Below are positions 34,901 to 43,998 of a stretch of 64,000 nucleotides of DNA, piece after piece (position 1 is the first letter of the stretch; every line of letters starts with the position of its first letter). The translations under genes and the position numbers were made by a program. The stretch lies in assembly GCA_016191815.1 (NCBI GenBank), contig JACPVI010000048.1, positions 62,001 through 126,000 on the forward strand. The letters are read 5' to 3'. The stretch comes from Myxococcales bacterium (lineage in GTDB: Bacteria; Myxococcota; Myxococcia; Myxococcales; Myxococcaceae). Below the pieces are notes generated by a model. It saw nothing but the letters and a program-made list of their open reading frames with translations, searched no databases and had not been told where the DNA came from.

Positions 34901-35977
34901 TCACCGCGGCGGCGCAGCGCGGTGCAGCCGCCGGGTGAGCTCGAGGTAGGCGTCGCCGTGTTCGAGGCTGGGTTCGATCTCCGAGCCCTCGTGCCACTCG
35001 TTGTAGCTGGTGAGCAGGTAGAAGTCGGGGCGCCCCGCGCCGGCCGCGGCCCAGAGGGACTCGTAAAGTCGGCCGCCATCACGGTCGAGCCGGTGTGCCC
35101 CCGGCCTCCCGATGGCGGTGTCGTCGTAGCCGGGCAGCACCGTGGCGCCGGCGGAGAGGCCGCGCGCGTGGGCGGTTCGGACGAGTTTTCGCCACCCCGC
35201 GGCCATGTCCAGGCCGAGGTCCACCTCCACGTGCGGATTGTAGACGTGCACCGAGTCGAAGCCCAGCTCGGCCAGCGCGGGGACCCGGTCGAACAGCCCA
35301 GCCCCGAGCGCGTCGGCGCAGAGCCATGCCGGCCCCTGCTGCCGCACCGCGGAGACGATGGCGCTCCAGTCGGCCTCCACGACCTCATCGGGGCACTGCT
35401 CGAAGAAACAGAACACCCGCGGGAAGATGGCCCGGCCGTAGACGAACACCGCCGGCCGGCCGTCGACGCGAAGCGCGGAGGGGCGGCTGCCGAACGTCTC
35501 GAGCAAGTAGCCGATGTCCTCCACGGCGAGCGCGGAGTTGCCCTCGCGCACCTGCTCGAAGTAGGGCGCCACGCGGACCGGGCTGCCCGAGGCTTCGATG
35601 GCGTCCATCAGCGCTCTGAGCTGCGCATCCTCGACGCTGCCCTTGCCCCACCAGGACACCACCACGCCGGAGATGTCGGCGCGCGAAAGCTCGCCGAGCT
35701 GCCGCTCGATGACCGAGGGATCGCTCGAGTCGTACAGCCCGGCCTCGGGATGCTCGCTGGCGGCGATGTCCGGCAACCCGGCGTCAGTGAGGCGATCTGG
35801 ATCGTGCCCCACGTCCCCCCAGTGGATCCACCGACCGGAGACCGCGGGGGTGCCGTACCAACCGTAATAGAAGGCCCATAGCGGCGCAGGCTCAGTCGGA
35901 GGAGGCGGCCGCGCCCCGCAGTGCAGCGCCAGAGCGGCGCACACCGCAAGGGGGAGCCTCCACGCGAGCTTGCTCAT
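34901..35977 (-). CDS. Lipoprotein with endo-alpha-mannosidase-like (GH99/GH71-type) fold
   Basis: A 358-residue protein that begins with a lipoprotein signal (LAVCAALALHC). Its opening WAFYYGWYGTP, the middle ISGVVVSWWGKGS and the late SYNEWHEGSEIEP are the recognisable blocks of the GH99-like family of TIM-barrel enzymes acting on alpha-mannosides. The acidic residues of the last block are likely catalytic. Location is periplasm or outer membrane. Substrate cannot be read from sequence; many bacterial members act on host or environmental glycans or are uncharacterised. Start ATG 35977 places the lipobox properly; the open frame extends further upstream without a signal. A TAGTCT element stands 7 bases ahead of it. 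Confidence 0.8.
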   Translation of the reverse strand: MSKLAWRLPLAVCAALALHCGARPPPPTEPAPLWAFYYGWYGTPAVSGRWIHWGDVGHDPDRLTDAGLPDIAASEHPEAGLYDSSDPSVIERQLGELSRADISGVVVSWWGKGSVEDAQLRALMDAIEASGSPVRVAPYFEQVREGNSALAVEDIGYLLETFGSRPSALRVDGRPAVFVYGRAIFPRVFCFFEQCPDEVVEADWSAIVSAVRQQGPAWLCADALGAGLFDRVPALAELGFDSVHVYNPHVEVDLGLDMAAGWRKLVRTAHARGLSAGATVLPGYDDTAIGRPGAHRLDRDGGRLYESLWAAAGAGRPDFYLLTSYNEWHEGSEIEPSLEHGDAYLELTRRLHRAAPPR

Positions 35978-35984
35978 CCAGCGG

Positions 35985-35990
35985 AGACTA
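35985..35990 (-). promoter_or_regulatory. TAGTCT -10-like element 7 bases before the GH99-like start
   Basis: On the minus strand TAGTCT is followed by CCGCTGG and then ATG 35977. No Shine-Dalgarno is present. The spacing fits a leaderless transcript; no good -35 is visible. Confidence 0.3.
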
Positions 35991-36029
35991 CCCAACGCAG
36001 CGGGCCTCCGGGGTAACCCGCACCGCGTG

Positions 36030-36038
36030 TGATAGGAT
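36030..36038 (+). promoter_or_regulatory. Extended -10 (TGA-TAGGAT) before the PPC-repeat lipoprotein
   Basis: A TG dinucleotide, one base and TAGGAT form an extended -10 element. Transcription would begin near 36045, leaving a leader of about 22 bases that ends in GGGGGGTGTC before ATG 36068. Confidence 0.35.
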
Positions 36039-36067
36039 TCTAGCCGCACGGCTTTCCGGGGGGTGTC

Positions 36068-39000
36068 ATGGCCTGGCGAATCACCGTGGTTGGGCTCGGC
36101 CTTTGGGCCGGAGTTTCAGTTCTCGCCCCTGGCTGCCGTGGCCCGGGACCAGAGGCGTACGACCAGGCCTGCCAGGGGGTGGTGTGCGGGCCGGGCAGGT
36201 GCGTGCTGGACGTGGACCGCCCGGCCTGCATATGTGACGAGGGGTTCACGGCGGACGCCCTCGCCTGCGTCCCCGATGGCTCGCGGCCCCGCGGCGTCTG
36301 CGCCCCCAACCCCTGCAACGAGCCGAGGCGGAGCCAGTGCCGCGAGGTGGCCGGCGCGGCGCGGTGCGAGTGCGACCCCGATAGTTACGAGGTAAGCGGC
36401 TCTTGCGTGCCGAAGACCGCCTGCTCGCCCAACCCGTGCACTGGGGCGAACCAGACCACTTGCTCGCTGGTGGGGGGAAGCGCGGTGTGCTCCTGCGACC
36501 CGGGCTATTCCCCGGAGGGAAACGGCTGCGGCGCAGAGCCGGTCTTCAGCTGCGCGGACCAGCACACCGGATCGCTCTCCGACGCCTTCGAGCCCGACGA
36601 GTGCCCGTCGCTGGCCAAGGAACTGCCCCTGGGGACACCGGACCTGCAGGGCCACACCATCGGGCCGGCCGCGGACGCGGACTGGTACCGCATCACCCCC
36701 GAAGTCGGACACATCTACCTCGTCACCGCGAGCGCCGCCTTCGCGCTCTACGCGGACGTGTACCGCTCGGACGGGGTGACCGCCATCGCCGCCGACCACA
36801 GAGGAACGGGCTCGATCGCGGTGCGCTTCAAGGCCACCAGCGCCGAGCCACGCTACGTGCGGATCCGCGCCCTCCGCGCCAACGAGGTGGGGAGCTACAC
36901 CATCGCCGCCTTGGACCTCGGGCTTGACGACTTCCCCGACTCGCCGGCCACGGCGTTGCCGATCGCGGTGGGGAGCACTCTTTCCGGCGAATTGCAATTC
37001 GACGGCGACGTGGACGCCCTCCGCATCGAGGTGAGCGGCGGCCACGCGTACGAGGTGGACGCGAGCTGGGGAGGACCGCTGCTCCAGCTGCAGCTCGTCG
37101 GAGCGGACCGCACCACGCTGCTGCGGTCCGCCCAGGGTGCACCCTCGGCTCAGATAGTGACCCGCCCCTCCTCGGACGGGGCGATATACGTCCTGGTCAA
37201 GTCCGCACAATCGGCGGGGATCGGGACCTACTCGCTGCAAATCCAGGACCTCGGGCCCGACGACCACGGCGACGTCCCCCCGGAGGCGACTGCCCTCACC
37301 CCCTCGCCCTCGCTGTGGCTTGGGGCCCTGGAGCGGACGGGGGACGTCGACGTCTTCTCCTTCAACGCGCAATCCGGGCACATCTACAGCTTCATCTGCA
37401 CGGTGGGGACGGGCTACTCCTACGGCTGCGCGAGTCAGCTCATCGACGCGAACGGAGCCGTGTTCGCCGACAGTTCCGGCTCGAACTACTACACCACCGC
37501 GCTCTTCCACGAGGCGGTGCAGAGCGGAAAGCTCTACGCGCGCGTTACCGTGACCCGGGGCTCGAGCGCGTACCTCACCTACTCGTTCAGGCTCGAAGAC
37601 CTAGGGCCCGACGACCACGGTGACACGCCGGCGGCAGCGACGGCGATCGCGTTGGGCTCAAGCGGCGCCGGCCGGCTGGAAATCAATCAGGACGTGGACG
37701 TCTTTTCTTTCACCGCCACGTCCGGACGCATCTACCGCTTCAAGGCCACCTCCGGCCCCCTAAGCAACGTCATCTCCGCGCGCATGCTGAACTCGACGGG
37801 AGCAGTCCTCGCGACATCAGACACCTCATTCTCCTCGTCGACGGTGGCGTACGAGGCCACCGCGGGCGGCACAATCTACGCCGAGGTGAAGAGCCTGTCC
37901 TCCTACGGAAACAGCACGAGCTACGCCTACGTCCTCGACGACCTCGGGCCCGATGACCACGGAGACAGCGTCGCCGCGGCCACATCCATCGCCGCCAACT
38001 TCTCCGCCACGACGGGCTCCATCGAAACCTTGGGCGACGTGGACGTCTTCAGGTTCATCGCGGTCGCCGGAAACGTCTACCGCTTCACCTGCACGGTCAG
38101 CTCGTACGGCGCCTGCAAGCCGGTGATGAAAAACCCGGCGGGGGTGACGGTGGCCACGAGCGCCTACGGCGGCACCTACACCTCTGTGGTTGGGCACGAG
38201 GCGGCCGTTTCGGGCACCCACTACGTCGAGGTGACCTTCGGGAGCAGCTACTACGGCAACACGGGCACCTACACCTACAGGCTCGATGACTTGGGGCCGG
38301 ACGACCATGGCGACAGCCCGGCCACCGCCACTTCCATCACACCTTCGGCGAACCGCTCGAGCGCGAACCTGGAAATCCACAACGACGTGGACGTGTTCGC
38401 CTTCACGGCTGCCGCCGGCCGCATCTACCGATTCACCTGCGCCGGGGGCACCTCCTCCCAGCCATTCGCCCTTCGGGTGCTCAATTCGATGAGCGTCGAC
38501 CTGAAGGCTTGGACTACCGCCGGCAGCGGGTACGCGACTTCGATTGTCGGCTACGAGCCAGCCACCACGGGCACCTACTACGTGGAAATTTCCGGTGGGA
38601 ACTACTACGCGGTCGCAGGCCCCTACACCTACACCCTCGAGGATCTCGGCCCTGACGACCACGGGGACACCCTCGCCACTGCCACGGCGTTGACCCCTCC
38701 CGCCAGCGGGCAGGCAGCGCTGGAACTGGGGAACGACACCGACGTGTTCAGCTTCACCGCCGCCGCGGGGAACCTCTATCGCTTTACCTGCACTCCCGGA
38801 ACGCTGTCCTCGTGCGGGCTGCGGCTCAAAGACTCCTTTGGTACGGTGCTGGCCACTGGGGGCGGCTACTCGAGCATCGTCGCTGCGTTCACCGCTCCTG
38901 CCTCCGGCGTCTACTACGCCGAGGTGTCCACGAGCTACTTCGGCACCGGCGGCAATTACACCTATCGGGTCGACGACGTCGGCACCGATGACCACGGCGA

Positions 39001-39295
39001 CAGCTATACCTCGGCCACGCCCCTGATGGGCCTATCCGCGTTCGCCAGCGGAACCATCGAGTACGCCGGCGATCGGGACTACTTCTCGATTTCCTTGGGC
39101 GCCGGTGAATCTCACACCGTCGTCAGCTCCGGCGTCTACATCTACGTGACGGTGTACGGGACCAGCGGCGTGACCCAGGTCGCCCCCGTTGGCTCACCTC
39201 CGCTGAGCTTCATCACCACCGGCGCGGGTACCTACTATCTACAAGTGGTGAGCTACGGCGGTGGCACCGGCGCCTACCAGATCGCCGTCCAGTGA
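36068..39295 (+). CDS. Large lipoprotein with EGF-like modules and PPC-type repeats
   Basis: A 1075-residue exported protein. A lipoprotein signal (VLAPGC, C23) is followed by three Cys-rich EGF-like modules (about 30-160). Then come eight beta-sandwich units of about 115 residues in the style of bacterial pre-peptidase C-terminal (PPC) domains. Five units begin DLGPDDHGD and carry DVDVFSF-like strand motifs and Y-rich ends (TYTYRLDDLG). The first and last units are diverged. There is no protease domain, so the repeats stand alone, probably as an adhesin or a surface sugar- or ion-binding stalk; DxD-rich turns suggest calcium. Substrate and role are unknown. Codon use is somewhat less GC-biased than in neighbours. 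Confidence 0.85.
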   Translation: MAWRITVVGLGLWAGVSVLAPGCRGPGPEAYDQACQGVVCGPGRCVLDVDRPACICDEGFTADALACVPDGSRPRGVCAPNPCNEPRRSQCREVAGAARCECDPDSYEVSGSCVPKTACSPNPCTGANQTTCSLVGGSAVCSCDPGYSPEGNGCGAEPVFSCADQHTGSLSDAFEPDECPSLAKELPLGTPDLQGHTIGPAADADWYRITPEVGHIYLVTASAAFALYADVYRSDGVTAIAADHRGTGSIAVRFKATSAEPRYVRIRALRANEVGSYTIAALDLGLDDFPDSPATALPIAVGSTLSGELQFDGDVDALRIEVSGGHAYEVDASWGGPLLQLQLVGADRTTLLRSAQGAPSAQIVTRPSSDGAIYVLVKSAQSAGIGTYSLQIQDLGPDDHGDVPPEATALTPSPSLWLGALERTGDVDVFSFNAQSGHIYSFICTVGTGYSYGCASQLIDANGAVFADSSGSNYYTTALFHEAVQSGKLYARVTVTRGSSAYLTYSFRLEDLGPDDHGDTPAAATAIALGSSGAGRLEINQDVDVFSFTATSGRIYRFKATSGPLSNVISARMLNSTGAVLATSDTSFSSSTVAYEATAGGTIYAEVKSLSSYGNSTSYAYVLDDLGPDDHGDSVAAATSIAANFSATTGSIETLGDVDVFRFIAVAGNVYRFTCTVSSYGACKPVMKNPAGVTVATSAYGGTYTSVVGHEAAVSGTHYVEVTFGSSYYGNTGTYTYRLDDLGPDDHGDSPATATSITPSANRSSANLEIHNDVDVFAFTAAAGRIYRFTCAGGTSSQPFALRVLNSMSVDLKAWTTAGSGYATSIVGYEPATTGTYYVEISGGNYYAVAGPYTYTLEDLGPDDHGDTLATATALTPPASGQAALELGNDTDVFSFTAAAGNLYRFTCTPGTLSSCGLRLKDSFGTVLATGGGYSSIVAAFTAPASGVYYAEVSTSYFGTGGNYTYRVDDVGTDDHGDSYTSATPLMGLSAFASGTIEYAGDRDYFSISLGAGESHTVVSSGVYIYVTVYGTSGVTQVAPVGSPPLSFITTGAGTYYLQVVSYGGGTGAYQIAVQ
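37247..38990 (+). repeat. Repeated PPC units, about 345 bp each
   Basis: Units starting near 37247, 37599, 37940, 38286 and 38639 each open with the codons for DLGPDDHGD, and a diverged unit follows near 38980. Spacing is 340-354 bases. At DNA level the unit starts are well conserved while the middles have diverged, so duplication is not very recent. Confidence 0.8.
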
Positions 39296-39400
39296 CCTCG
39301 CGCGAAGGGCCCTCCGTCCGAGGCGAGAGAGCAGGCCGGCTTGACGGCGTCGCCTCCACGCCCGCGGGCTGCGAACCGGGGTACTGTCACCAGCGGGCGG

Positions 39401-41434
39401 ATGCGACTTTTCGCTGCCGAAGCCACCGTCGGGCTGAGGCTCCGCGCGCTGGTGGCGCTGAGCGCTTTCCTTCTCTTCGCCGCGGAATTGATGGTGGCCC
39501 GCCGGCTGCTCCCCGACTTCGGCAGCAGCGCCCACGTCTGGCTCACCTGCCTCGTCTACTACCAGGCAGTGCTCTTTCTCGGCTACCTCGCCGCCTCGCG
39601 CGCCCCGTTGGGGAGCAGGCACTTCCGCCTCTTGCATGCCCTGGCGGTGCTCCTCCCCATGGGCGCTTTTCCCTTCCGCTTCCTTCGCTTGGACGCGCAC
39701 CCCGTGCTCGGAGTGATGGCGGCGCTCTCCGCCTCGGTGGGAGCGCCCCTCCTCGCCCTCTGCGCCACCAGCGTCCTCGCCCAACGCTGGCTCGCCGCCT
39801 CCGGCCTCCCTTCTGCGAAAGACCCCTACTTCCTCTACGGCAGCTCCAACCTGGGCTCGCTGGCCGCACTCGTTGCCTACCCGCTCCTCATCGAGCCGGC
39901 GATGGGACTCCGGGCCCAGCTCTTCGCCTGGTACCTGGGCTACGGCGCCTTCGCCCTGCTGTCCATCGCCTCCAGCCGGCGCGCCGAGCCGGCCGGTCCA
40001 CCCGAGCACGCTCCCGCCCGCGCGCGGCTCTCTTGGCTTCTCTTCGCCGCCGGCGGCACCGCGCTGCTCACCGCCTCCACCAGCGTCGTCACCGCGGACG
40101 CGCCGGCTCCCCTCCTCTGGGCGCTTCCCTTGGCCATCTACCTCGCCTCGTTCGTCCTCTGCTTCTCGCCGAGGCCCCTCGCTTGGCCCACCGTGCGCGC
40201 CCTCACCATCGGAGCCATCGCCACCGCGGGGGCCATGCTGCCGCTGGGGAAGCTGGTGCCTGGCTGGCTGCAACTGTCGACGATCGCGCTCCACTCGAGC
40301 GCGCTGTTCGCCGGTTGCCTGGTGTGCCAGTGGAACCTCGCGCGCTCCCGGCCGGAGGATACAAGGCTGATGGGCTCCTACTATCTCCACCTCTCGCTGG
40401 GTGGCTGGCTCGGAACGGCGCTGCTCGGGCTGGCAGCGCCCCTGGCCCTCGGCTCGCTCGCCCTCCCGCACGCGGACTACGCGCTCGCCGGCGCGGTGCT
40501 GCTCGCGGCGCTGCTCTTGAGGGACCTGCGGCGCCTCGCCGCCTGGGCATCGTCAAGGCGCGCCCGGGCCGCGGGCGGTGCCCTCCTCGCCCTGTCGACT
40601 CTGACGGGCCTCGGCCTCGCCTCGGCCTGGGCGATTCGCAGGCGCGTCGATGGGGTGCGGACCTTCTACGGCTTCCATCAGGTGAAGGACGAGGGGGGGC
40701 TCCGGTGGCTCCACCACGGCAACACCGTGCATGGGCTGGAGAGCCTCGACCCTTCCGAGCGAGGCGAACCGCTGGCGTACTACCACCGCTCCTCGCCCAT
40801 CGGCAGGGCGCTCTTGGCCCAACCGGCAGGGCGCGCGGCGGTGGTGGGGCTTGGGGTGGGAAGCCTCGCCGCCTACTCGCGCCCGGGCGAGCGGTGGGAC
40901 TTCTACGAGCTGGATCCCGAAGTCGAGCGTCTCGCCCGCCAGCACTTCACCTTCCTCTCGCGCGCCGAGGGCGCGGTGGAGGTGCACCACGGCGACGCCC
41001 GGCTCCGGCTCGCCGAGGCCCCAGCCGCCTCCTACCGGCTGATCGTGGTCGACGCTTTCAGTTCCGACTTCGTGCCCACCCATCTCCTCACCCGCGAGGC
41101 GATGGAGCTGTATCTCTCCAAGCTTTCTTCCGGCGGAGTGGTGGCCTTTCACCTCTCCAACCGGTGGTTCGAGCTGTCCCCGGTAGTGGCGCGCACTGCG
41201 CTCTCGAAGGGGCTCGCGGTGGCGCGGGGCTCCGGGGAGGCCCCTGACCTGGCCGCGCAGGAGCGAGGGCTCTTCCCTTCCATCTGGCTTGCGGCGTCGC
41301 CCGGGGAGGCGGCCCTCTCCCCTTGGGTGGAGCGCGCTGGCTGGAGCTGGCTTCCCCCCCGCGGCGGCGCGCAGCCCGCCTGGACCGACGACCGCCTCAA
41401 TCTCCTCGAGGCCCTGCGCCCACCCGGTCGGTGA
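39401..41434 (+). CDS. Membrane protein fused to a spermidine-synthase-like domain
   Basis: A 677-residue protein: about 12 hydrophobic helices in residues 10-430, then a soluble class I methyltransferase-fold domain (about 450-677) of the spermidine synthase type. Motifs are VVGLGVGSLAAYSR, the acidic FYELDPEVE, HHGDARLRL and LIVVDAFSSDFVPTHLL. The fusion is known from many bacteria as 'fused MFS/spermidine synthase', but its reaction is unproven. I chose ATG 39401; a TTG at 39341 in the same frame is preceded by no signal. A TACTGT element lies 13 bases upstream of the ATG. Function in polyamine metabolism is only an inference from the fold. Confidence 0.85.
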   Translation: MRLFAAEATVGLRLRALVALSAFLLFAAELMVARRLLPDFGSSAHVWLTCLVYYQAVLFLGYLAASRAPLGSRHFRLLHALAVLLPMGAFPFRFLRLDAHPVLGVMAALSASVGAPLLALCATSVLAQRWLAASGLPSAKDPYFLYGSSNLGSLAALVAYPLLIEPAMGLRAQLFAWYLGYGAFALLSIASSRRAEPAGPPEHAPARARLSWLLFAAGGTALLTASTSVVTADAPAPLLWALPLAIYLASFVLCFSPRPLAWPTVRALTIGAIATAGAMLPLGKLVPGWLQLSTIALHSSALFAGCLVCQWNLARSRPEDTRLMGSYYLHLSLGGWLGTALLGLAAPLALGSLALPHADYALAGAVLLAALLLRDLRRLAAWASSRRARAAGGALLALSTLTGLGLASAWAIRRRVDGVRTFYGFHQVKDEGGLRWLHHGNTVHGLESLDPSERGEPLAYYHRSSPIGRALLAQPAGRAAVVGLGVGSLAAYSRPGERWDFYELDPEVERLARQHFTFLSRAEGAVEVHHGDARLRLAEAPAASYRLIVVDAFSSDFVPTHLLTREAMELYLSKLSSGGVVAFHLSNRWFELSPVVARTALSKGLAVARGSGEAPDLAAQERGLFPSIWLAASPGEAALSPWVERAGWSWLPPRGGAQPAWTDDRLNLLEALRPPGR

Positions 41435-41551
41435 TGAGGAGCGCCCCTGGCGGGTTTCTGGCACACGCAATGCCTAGCCGCCTCATGCTCGAGGCCAGGG
41501 ACGGTCCGGCTCTGCAGGCACCTTGTAGATGAGATCCACACCGGCCCTGGC

Positions 41552-41953
41552 TCACCACTTCAGCACCGCGAGGCCGGGAACCCTGGGGAAGCTTCGCTCG
41601 TCGCGCGTGGCGACGCTGCTCCCCGCGGAGATCGCCGTCGCCGCGATGAGGAGATCGTGCGCACCGATGGCCTCACCCCCGGCCGCCAGCTCGGCCCAGA
41701 GAGTCGCGTGCACTCGCGCGACCACGAGGTCGAATGGCAGAACCGGAATCTCCGCCAGCAACCGCTCCACGAACGCTTCTCGGCGCGCCCGCTGGCTCGC
41801 GGTGCGTGCCCGGTGGACTCCGTGCAACAACTCCGCCGCAGTGATCGCCGCGAGGGCCACCTGTTCGTCCGCGTGGCGCGCAAGCACCGCCTCGAGATTG
41901 ATCGCCCCGCGCTCCGCCGCGATCAGGACGCTCGAGTCGATCAGGATTCCCAC
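41552..41953 (-). CDS. vapC: PIN-domain toxin, VapC family
   Basis: A 133-residue PIN-domain ribonuclease. The acidic catalytic set is complete: D6 (LIDSSVLIAAE), E41 (TAAELLHG), D100 (IGAHDLLIAA) and D118 (ATRDERSF). VapC toxins cut tRNA or rRNA when freed from their antitoxin. The gene follows vapB with a 13-base overlap, the usual order of such pairs. No other genes are in the unit. Confidence 0.93.
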   Translation of the reverse strand: MGILIDSSVLIAAERGAINLEAVLARHADEQVALAAITAAELLHGVHRARTASQRARREAFVERLLAEIPVLPFDLVVARVHATLWAELAAGGEAIGAHDLLIAATAISAGSSVATRDERSFPRVPGLAVLKW

Positions 41954-42207
41954 GGCCCGCTCGGCAGCTTGGGCTGAGCGCGGGTGATGCGCTCCAAGTC
42001 ATCGAGGTACCTCTTGTCGGGCTTGGGGGTCTCGCCGAGCAGCCGGATCAGATCTCGCACGCTGCGAGGAGCAGTCGCGATCGGGCTGATTCGGCAGACG
42101 GCCTCTCCCCCGCGCTCGACCACGAAGGAGTCGCCCCGGAAGCGCACTCGGTTCAACAGCTCGGAGAAGGACCGTGCCGCCTCGGTCGCAGAGATGTGCG
42201 ATTCCAT
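41941..42207 (-). CDS. vapB: Antitoxin, Phd/YefM (VapB) type
   Basis: An 88-residue protein with a Phd/YefM-type N-terminal DNA-binding fold (HISATEAARSFSELLNRVRFRGDSFVVERGG) and a C-terminal toxin-binding tail. It should bind VapC and repress its own promoter. The start is ATG 42207. The direct repeats just upstream are the likely operator. Confidence 0.9.
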   Translation of the reverse strand: MESHISATEAARSFSELLNRVRFRGDSFVVERGGEAVCRISPIATAPRSVRDLIRLLGETPKPDKRYLDDLERITRAQPKLPSGPWES

Positions 42208-42211
42208 GGGA

Positions 42212-42226
42212 AATCAGATAATCAGA
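42212..42226. promoter_or_regulatory. Direct repeat AATCAGA x2 before vapB, likely promoter/operator
   Basis: AATCAGAT and AATCAGAC stand head to tail four bases upstream of the vapB ATG, an unusually AT-rich patch. On the transcribed strand it reads CTGATTATCTGATT, which could contain the -10, with TTGCGT 15-17 bases further up as a weak -35. Autoregulation by the antitoxin is typical. Confidence 0.35.
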
Positions 42227-42399
42227 CTAGGGAGCGCCACGCAAGCTGCCGCGATCGGCTGGAGGGCATCCAGGTGACCGTCCTGACGGTACCTCGACCG
42301 GTGGTTCGCGGGGCGGTTGCCTCGAGGTGAAGGCGAGCGCCCACCGCCGCGCCTTGGCCTTGGGTGTAGCCGGCCTCTTCTGCGCCGCCTCGGCTTCGA

Positions 42400-42618
42400 T
42401 CAGTGGCAGCTCGCGCCGCCGCCGGACGAGCCTCCCGCCGGACCGCCCGAGTCTCCTCTCGCCCCGCCACCTCCGCCGCCGGACTCCACTCGTGCTCCGC
42501 CGCCAGAGGCGTCGGCAGTGGCCACCACCCCTCGCCCGCCGGAGCCTCCGCGGTTGAGCTGCCAATGACAGCCCGAGAGCAAGGTGGCGATACCGATGGC
42601 GAGAAGGGTTCGGTTCAT
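42400..42618 (-). CDS. Small glycine-rich lipoprotein
   Basis: A 72-residue predicted lipoprotein: N-terminus MNRTLLAIGIATLLSGC with the lipobox LLSGC at C17, followed by a glycine- and serine-rich tail with the pattern GGG(A/V)RxxSGGGG and a final GGGASCH. AGGA precedes the ATG at a good distance, and the lipobox argues strongly against a chance frame. No domain is recognisable. The 192 bases between it and vapB hold nothing I can identify. Confidence 0.55.
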   Translation of the reverse strand: MNRTLLAIGIATLLSGCHWQLNRGGSGGRGVVATADASGGGARVESGGGGGGARGDSGGPAGGSSGGGASCH

Positions 42619-42772
42619 GGCCGCTGCTTCCTAGCGCAGAGAGGGCCTTCCGGAAAAGGGCCCCCGGCCCCGACCCCTCCCTACCGGGCGTCCGGCAGTT
42701 GACTTTCCCGGCGGAAGCGGCCCACTCGCCGACTATCTCCCCGCGTCCGGTTTTGCCCGCAGTTGTCGCCCG

Positions 42773-43936
42773 ATGCGAGGAGAAGCCACCTTCTCCGCCC
42801 AGGAGGCACTCTTGCCGGAGACGGGCTCGGTCCGGGTTCCCCGGTCGCAGGTATCGGTGAAGACCGTGCTCACCGTGGCGCTCACGGTGCTCGCGGTGAT
42901 CGTCGCCCTGTACATCATCGGGCACGCCAAGGTGGCGCTGTGGCTCACCATCGCCGGTGGCCTTTTGGCGGTGGCGCTGGACCGTCCCGCGGCGGCGCTG
43001 CAGCGAAAAGGCCTGCCGAGGACCGCGGCGGTGCTGGCGGTGGTGGCGGCGCTCCTGGCGGTGGTGACCGGAGTGCTGGTGCTGCTCGTCCCCCCAGCGG
43101 TGAAGCAGGGAAAGGAGCTGGTGAAGCAGGCCCCCTCCCTCTTGGAGAAGGCGAAGGACACCCGGGTGTGGAAGCGGCTGGATCGGCGGCTGCTGCTCGA
43201 CGAGCAGCTGGAGAGGCTCAAGTCCGAGCTTCAGGTGGAGGTGGCCATCGGCCCGGGGCTGAAGGCGGTGGGCGGAGTGCTGAGCGGGCTGGCGGCGACC
43301 GTGACGCTGTTCTTCCTGGTCATCTTCATGCTGCTATTCGGAGGTCGCGGGCTCCGGGCACTCCTGGACGAGGCGCTGCCCGGGCGCCGCGAGCGCTACG
43401 AGCGGGTGCTGGCCAAGGTGTACCGCTCGATCGGCGGCTACCTCTCCGGCCTCTCGCTCATCTGCCTCGCCAACGCCACCGCCACCACCATCTTCCTGGC
43501 GATCATCCGGGTGCCCTACTTCCTGCCTTTGGGAATCGTGAGCGGGCTCTCCAGCATGGTGCCCCTGGTGGGAAACACCCTGGCGGGCATCCTGGTCAGC
43601 TTGGTGGCGCTGGCCTCCGGCGGCCTCTGGTACGGAGTGGGCGCGGCCGCCTACTACATCCTCTACCAGCAGTTCGAAAACCACGTGCTGGGGCCGATGG
43701 TCTACAAGCGCACCGTGGAGTTGAACCCGCTCGCGGTGGTGATGGGGCTCCTCTTCTTCACCGACTTGCTCGGCATCGTGGGGGCGCTGATCGCGGTGCC
43801 GGCGGTGGCGGCCGGGCAGATCGTCCTCCGCGAGGGCTTGGCCATCCGCCGGGAGCGGTTGAAACTGCCCCCGGCGGGCCCGGCCAGCCCTGCCGCGGCG
43901 CCGGGCGTGGGCGAGCTGGCGCGGCAAGAGCCTTAG
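42773..43936 (+). CDS. AI-2E family (PerM/DUF20) membrane transporter
   Basis: A 387-residue permease with about seven to eight helices, typical of the AI-2E exporter/PerM family: two N-terminal helices, a long soluble segment (about 105-165), then the conserved GIVSGLSSMVPLVGNTLAG and FENHVLGPMVYKRTVELNPLAVV blocks. Family members export autoinducer-2, sodium or other ions; the substrate here cannot be told. ATG 42773 begins the protein. It diverges from the small lipoprotein across 154 bases. The tail is Pro/Ala-rich. Confidence 0.9.
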   Translation: MRGEATFSAQEALLPETGSVRVPRSQVSVKTVLTVALTVLAVIVALYIIGHAKVALWLTIAGGLLAVALDRPAAALQRKGLPRTAAVLAVVAALLAVVTGVLVLLVPPAVKQGKELVKQAPSLLEKAKDTRVWKRLDRRLLLDEQLERLKSELQVEVAIGPGLKAVGGVLSGLAATVTLFFLVIFMLLFGGRGLRALLDEALPGRRERYERVLAKVYRSIGGYLSGLSLICLANATATTIFLAIIRVPYFLPLGIVSGLSSMVPLVGNTLAGILVSLVALASGGLWYGVGAAAYYILYQQFENHVLGPMVYKRTVELNPLAVVMGLLFFTDLLGIVGALIAVPAVAAGQIVLREGLAIRRERLKLPPAGPASPAAAPGVGELARQEP

Positions 43937-43981
43937 CCTCCCGGCGCTCCTGCTCCAGCGGACGAGGCGGCCCCTTTGCGC

Positions 43982-43987
43982 TAGCCT
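43982..43987 (+). promoter_or_regulatory. TAGCCT -10-like element before the esterase
   Basis: TAGCCT ends 11 bases before ATG 43999, and the intervening GCGCCGTCCCC holds no ribosome-binding site. Transcription would start only a few bases before the ATG. Confidence 0.3.
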
Positions 43988-43998
43988 GCGCCGTCCCC

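Noticed and set aside
41459-41474. A sigma-54-like element TGGCACACGCAATGCC on the plus strand
   Set aside because: It has the GG and GC pairs at good spacing but points into the 3' end of vapC on the opposite strand, with no plus-strand gene downstream. An antisense RNA is possible but unsupported.
42208-42399. A possible gene between vapB and the small lipoprotein
   Set aside because: No frame here has a start with a ribosome-binding site or a recognisable motif.
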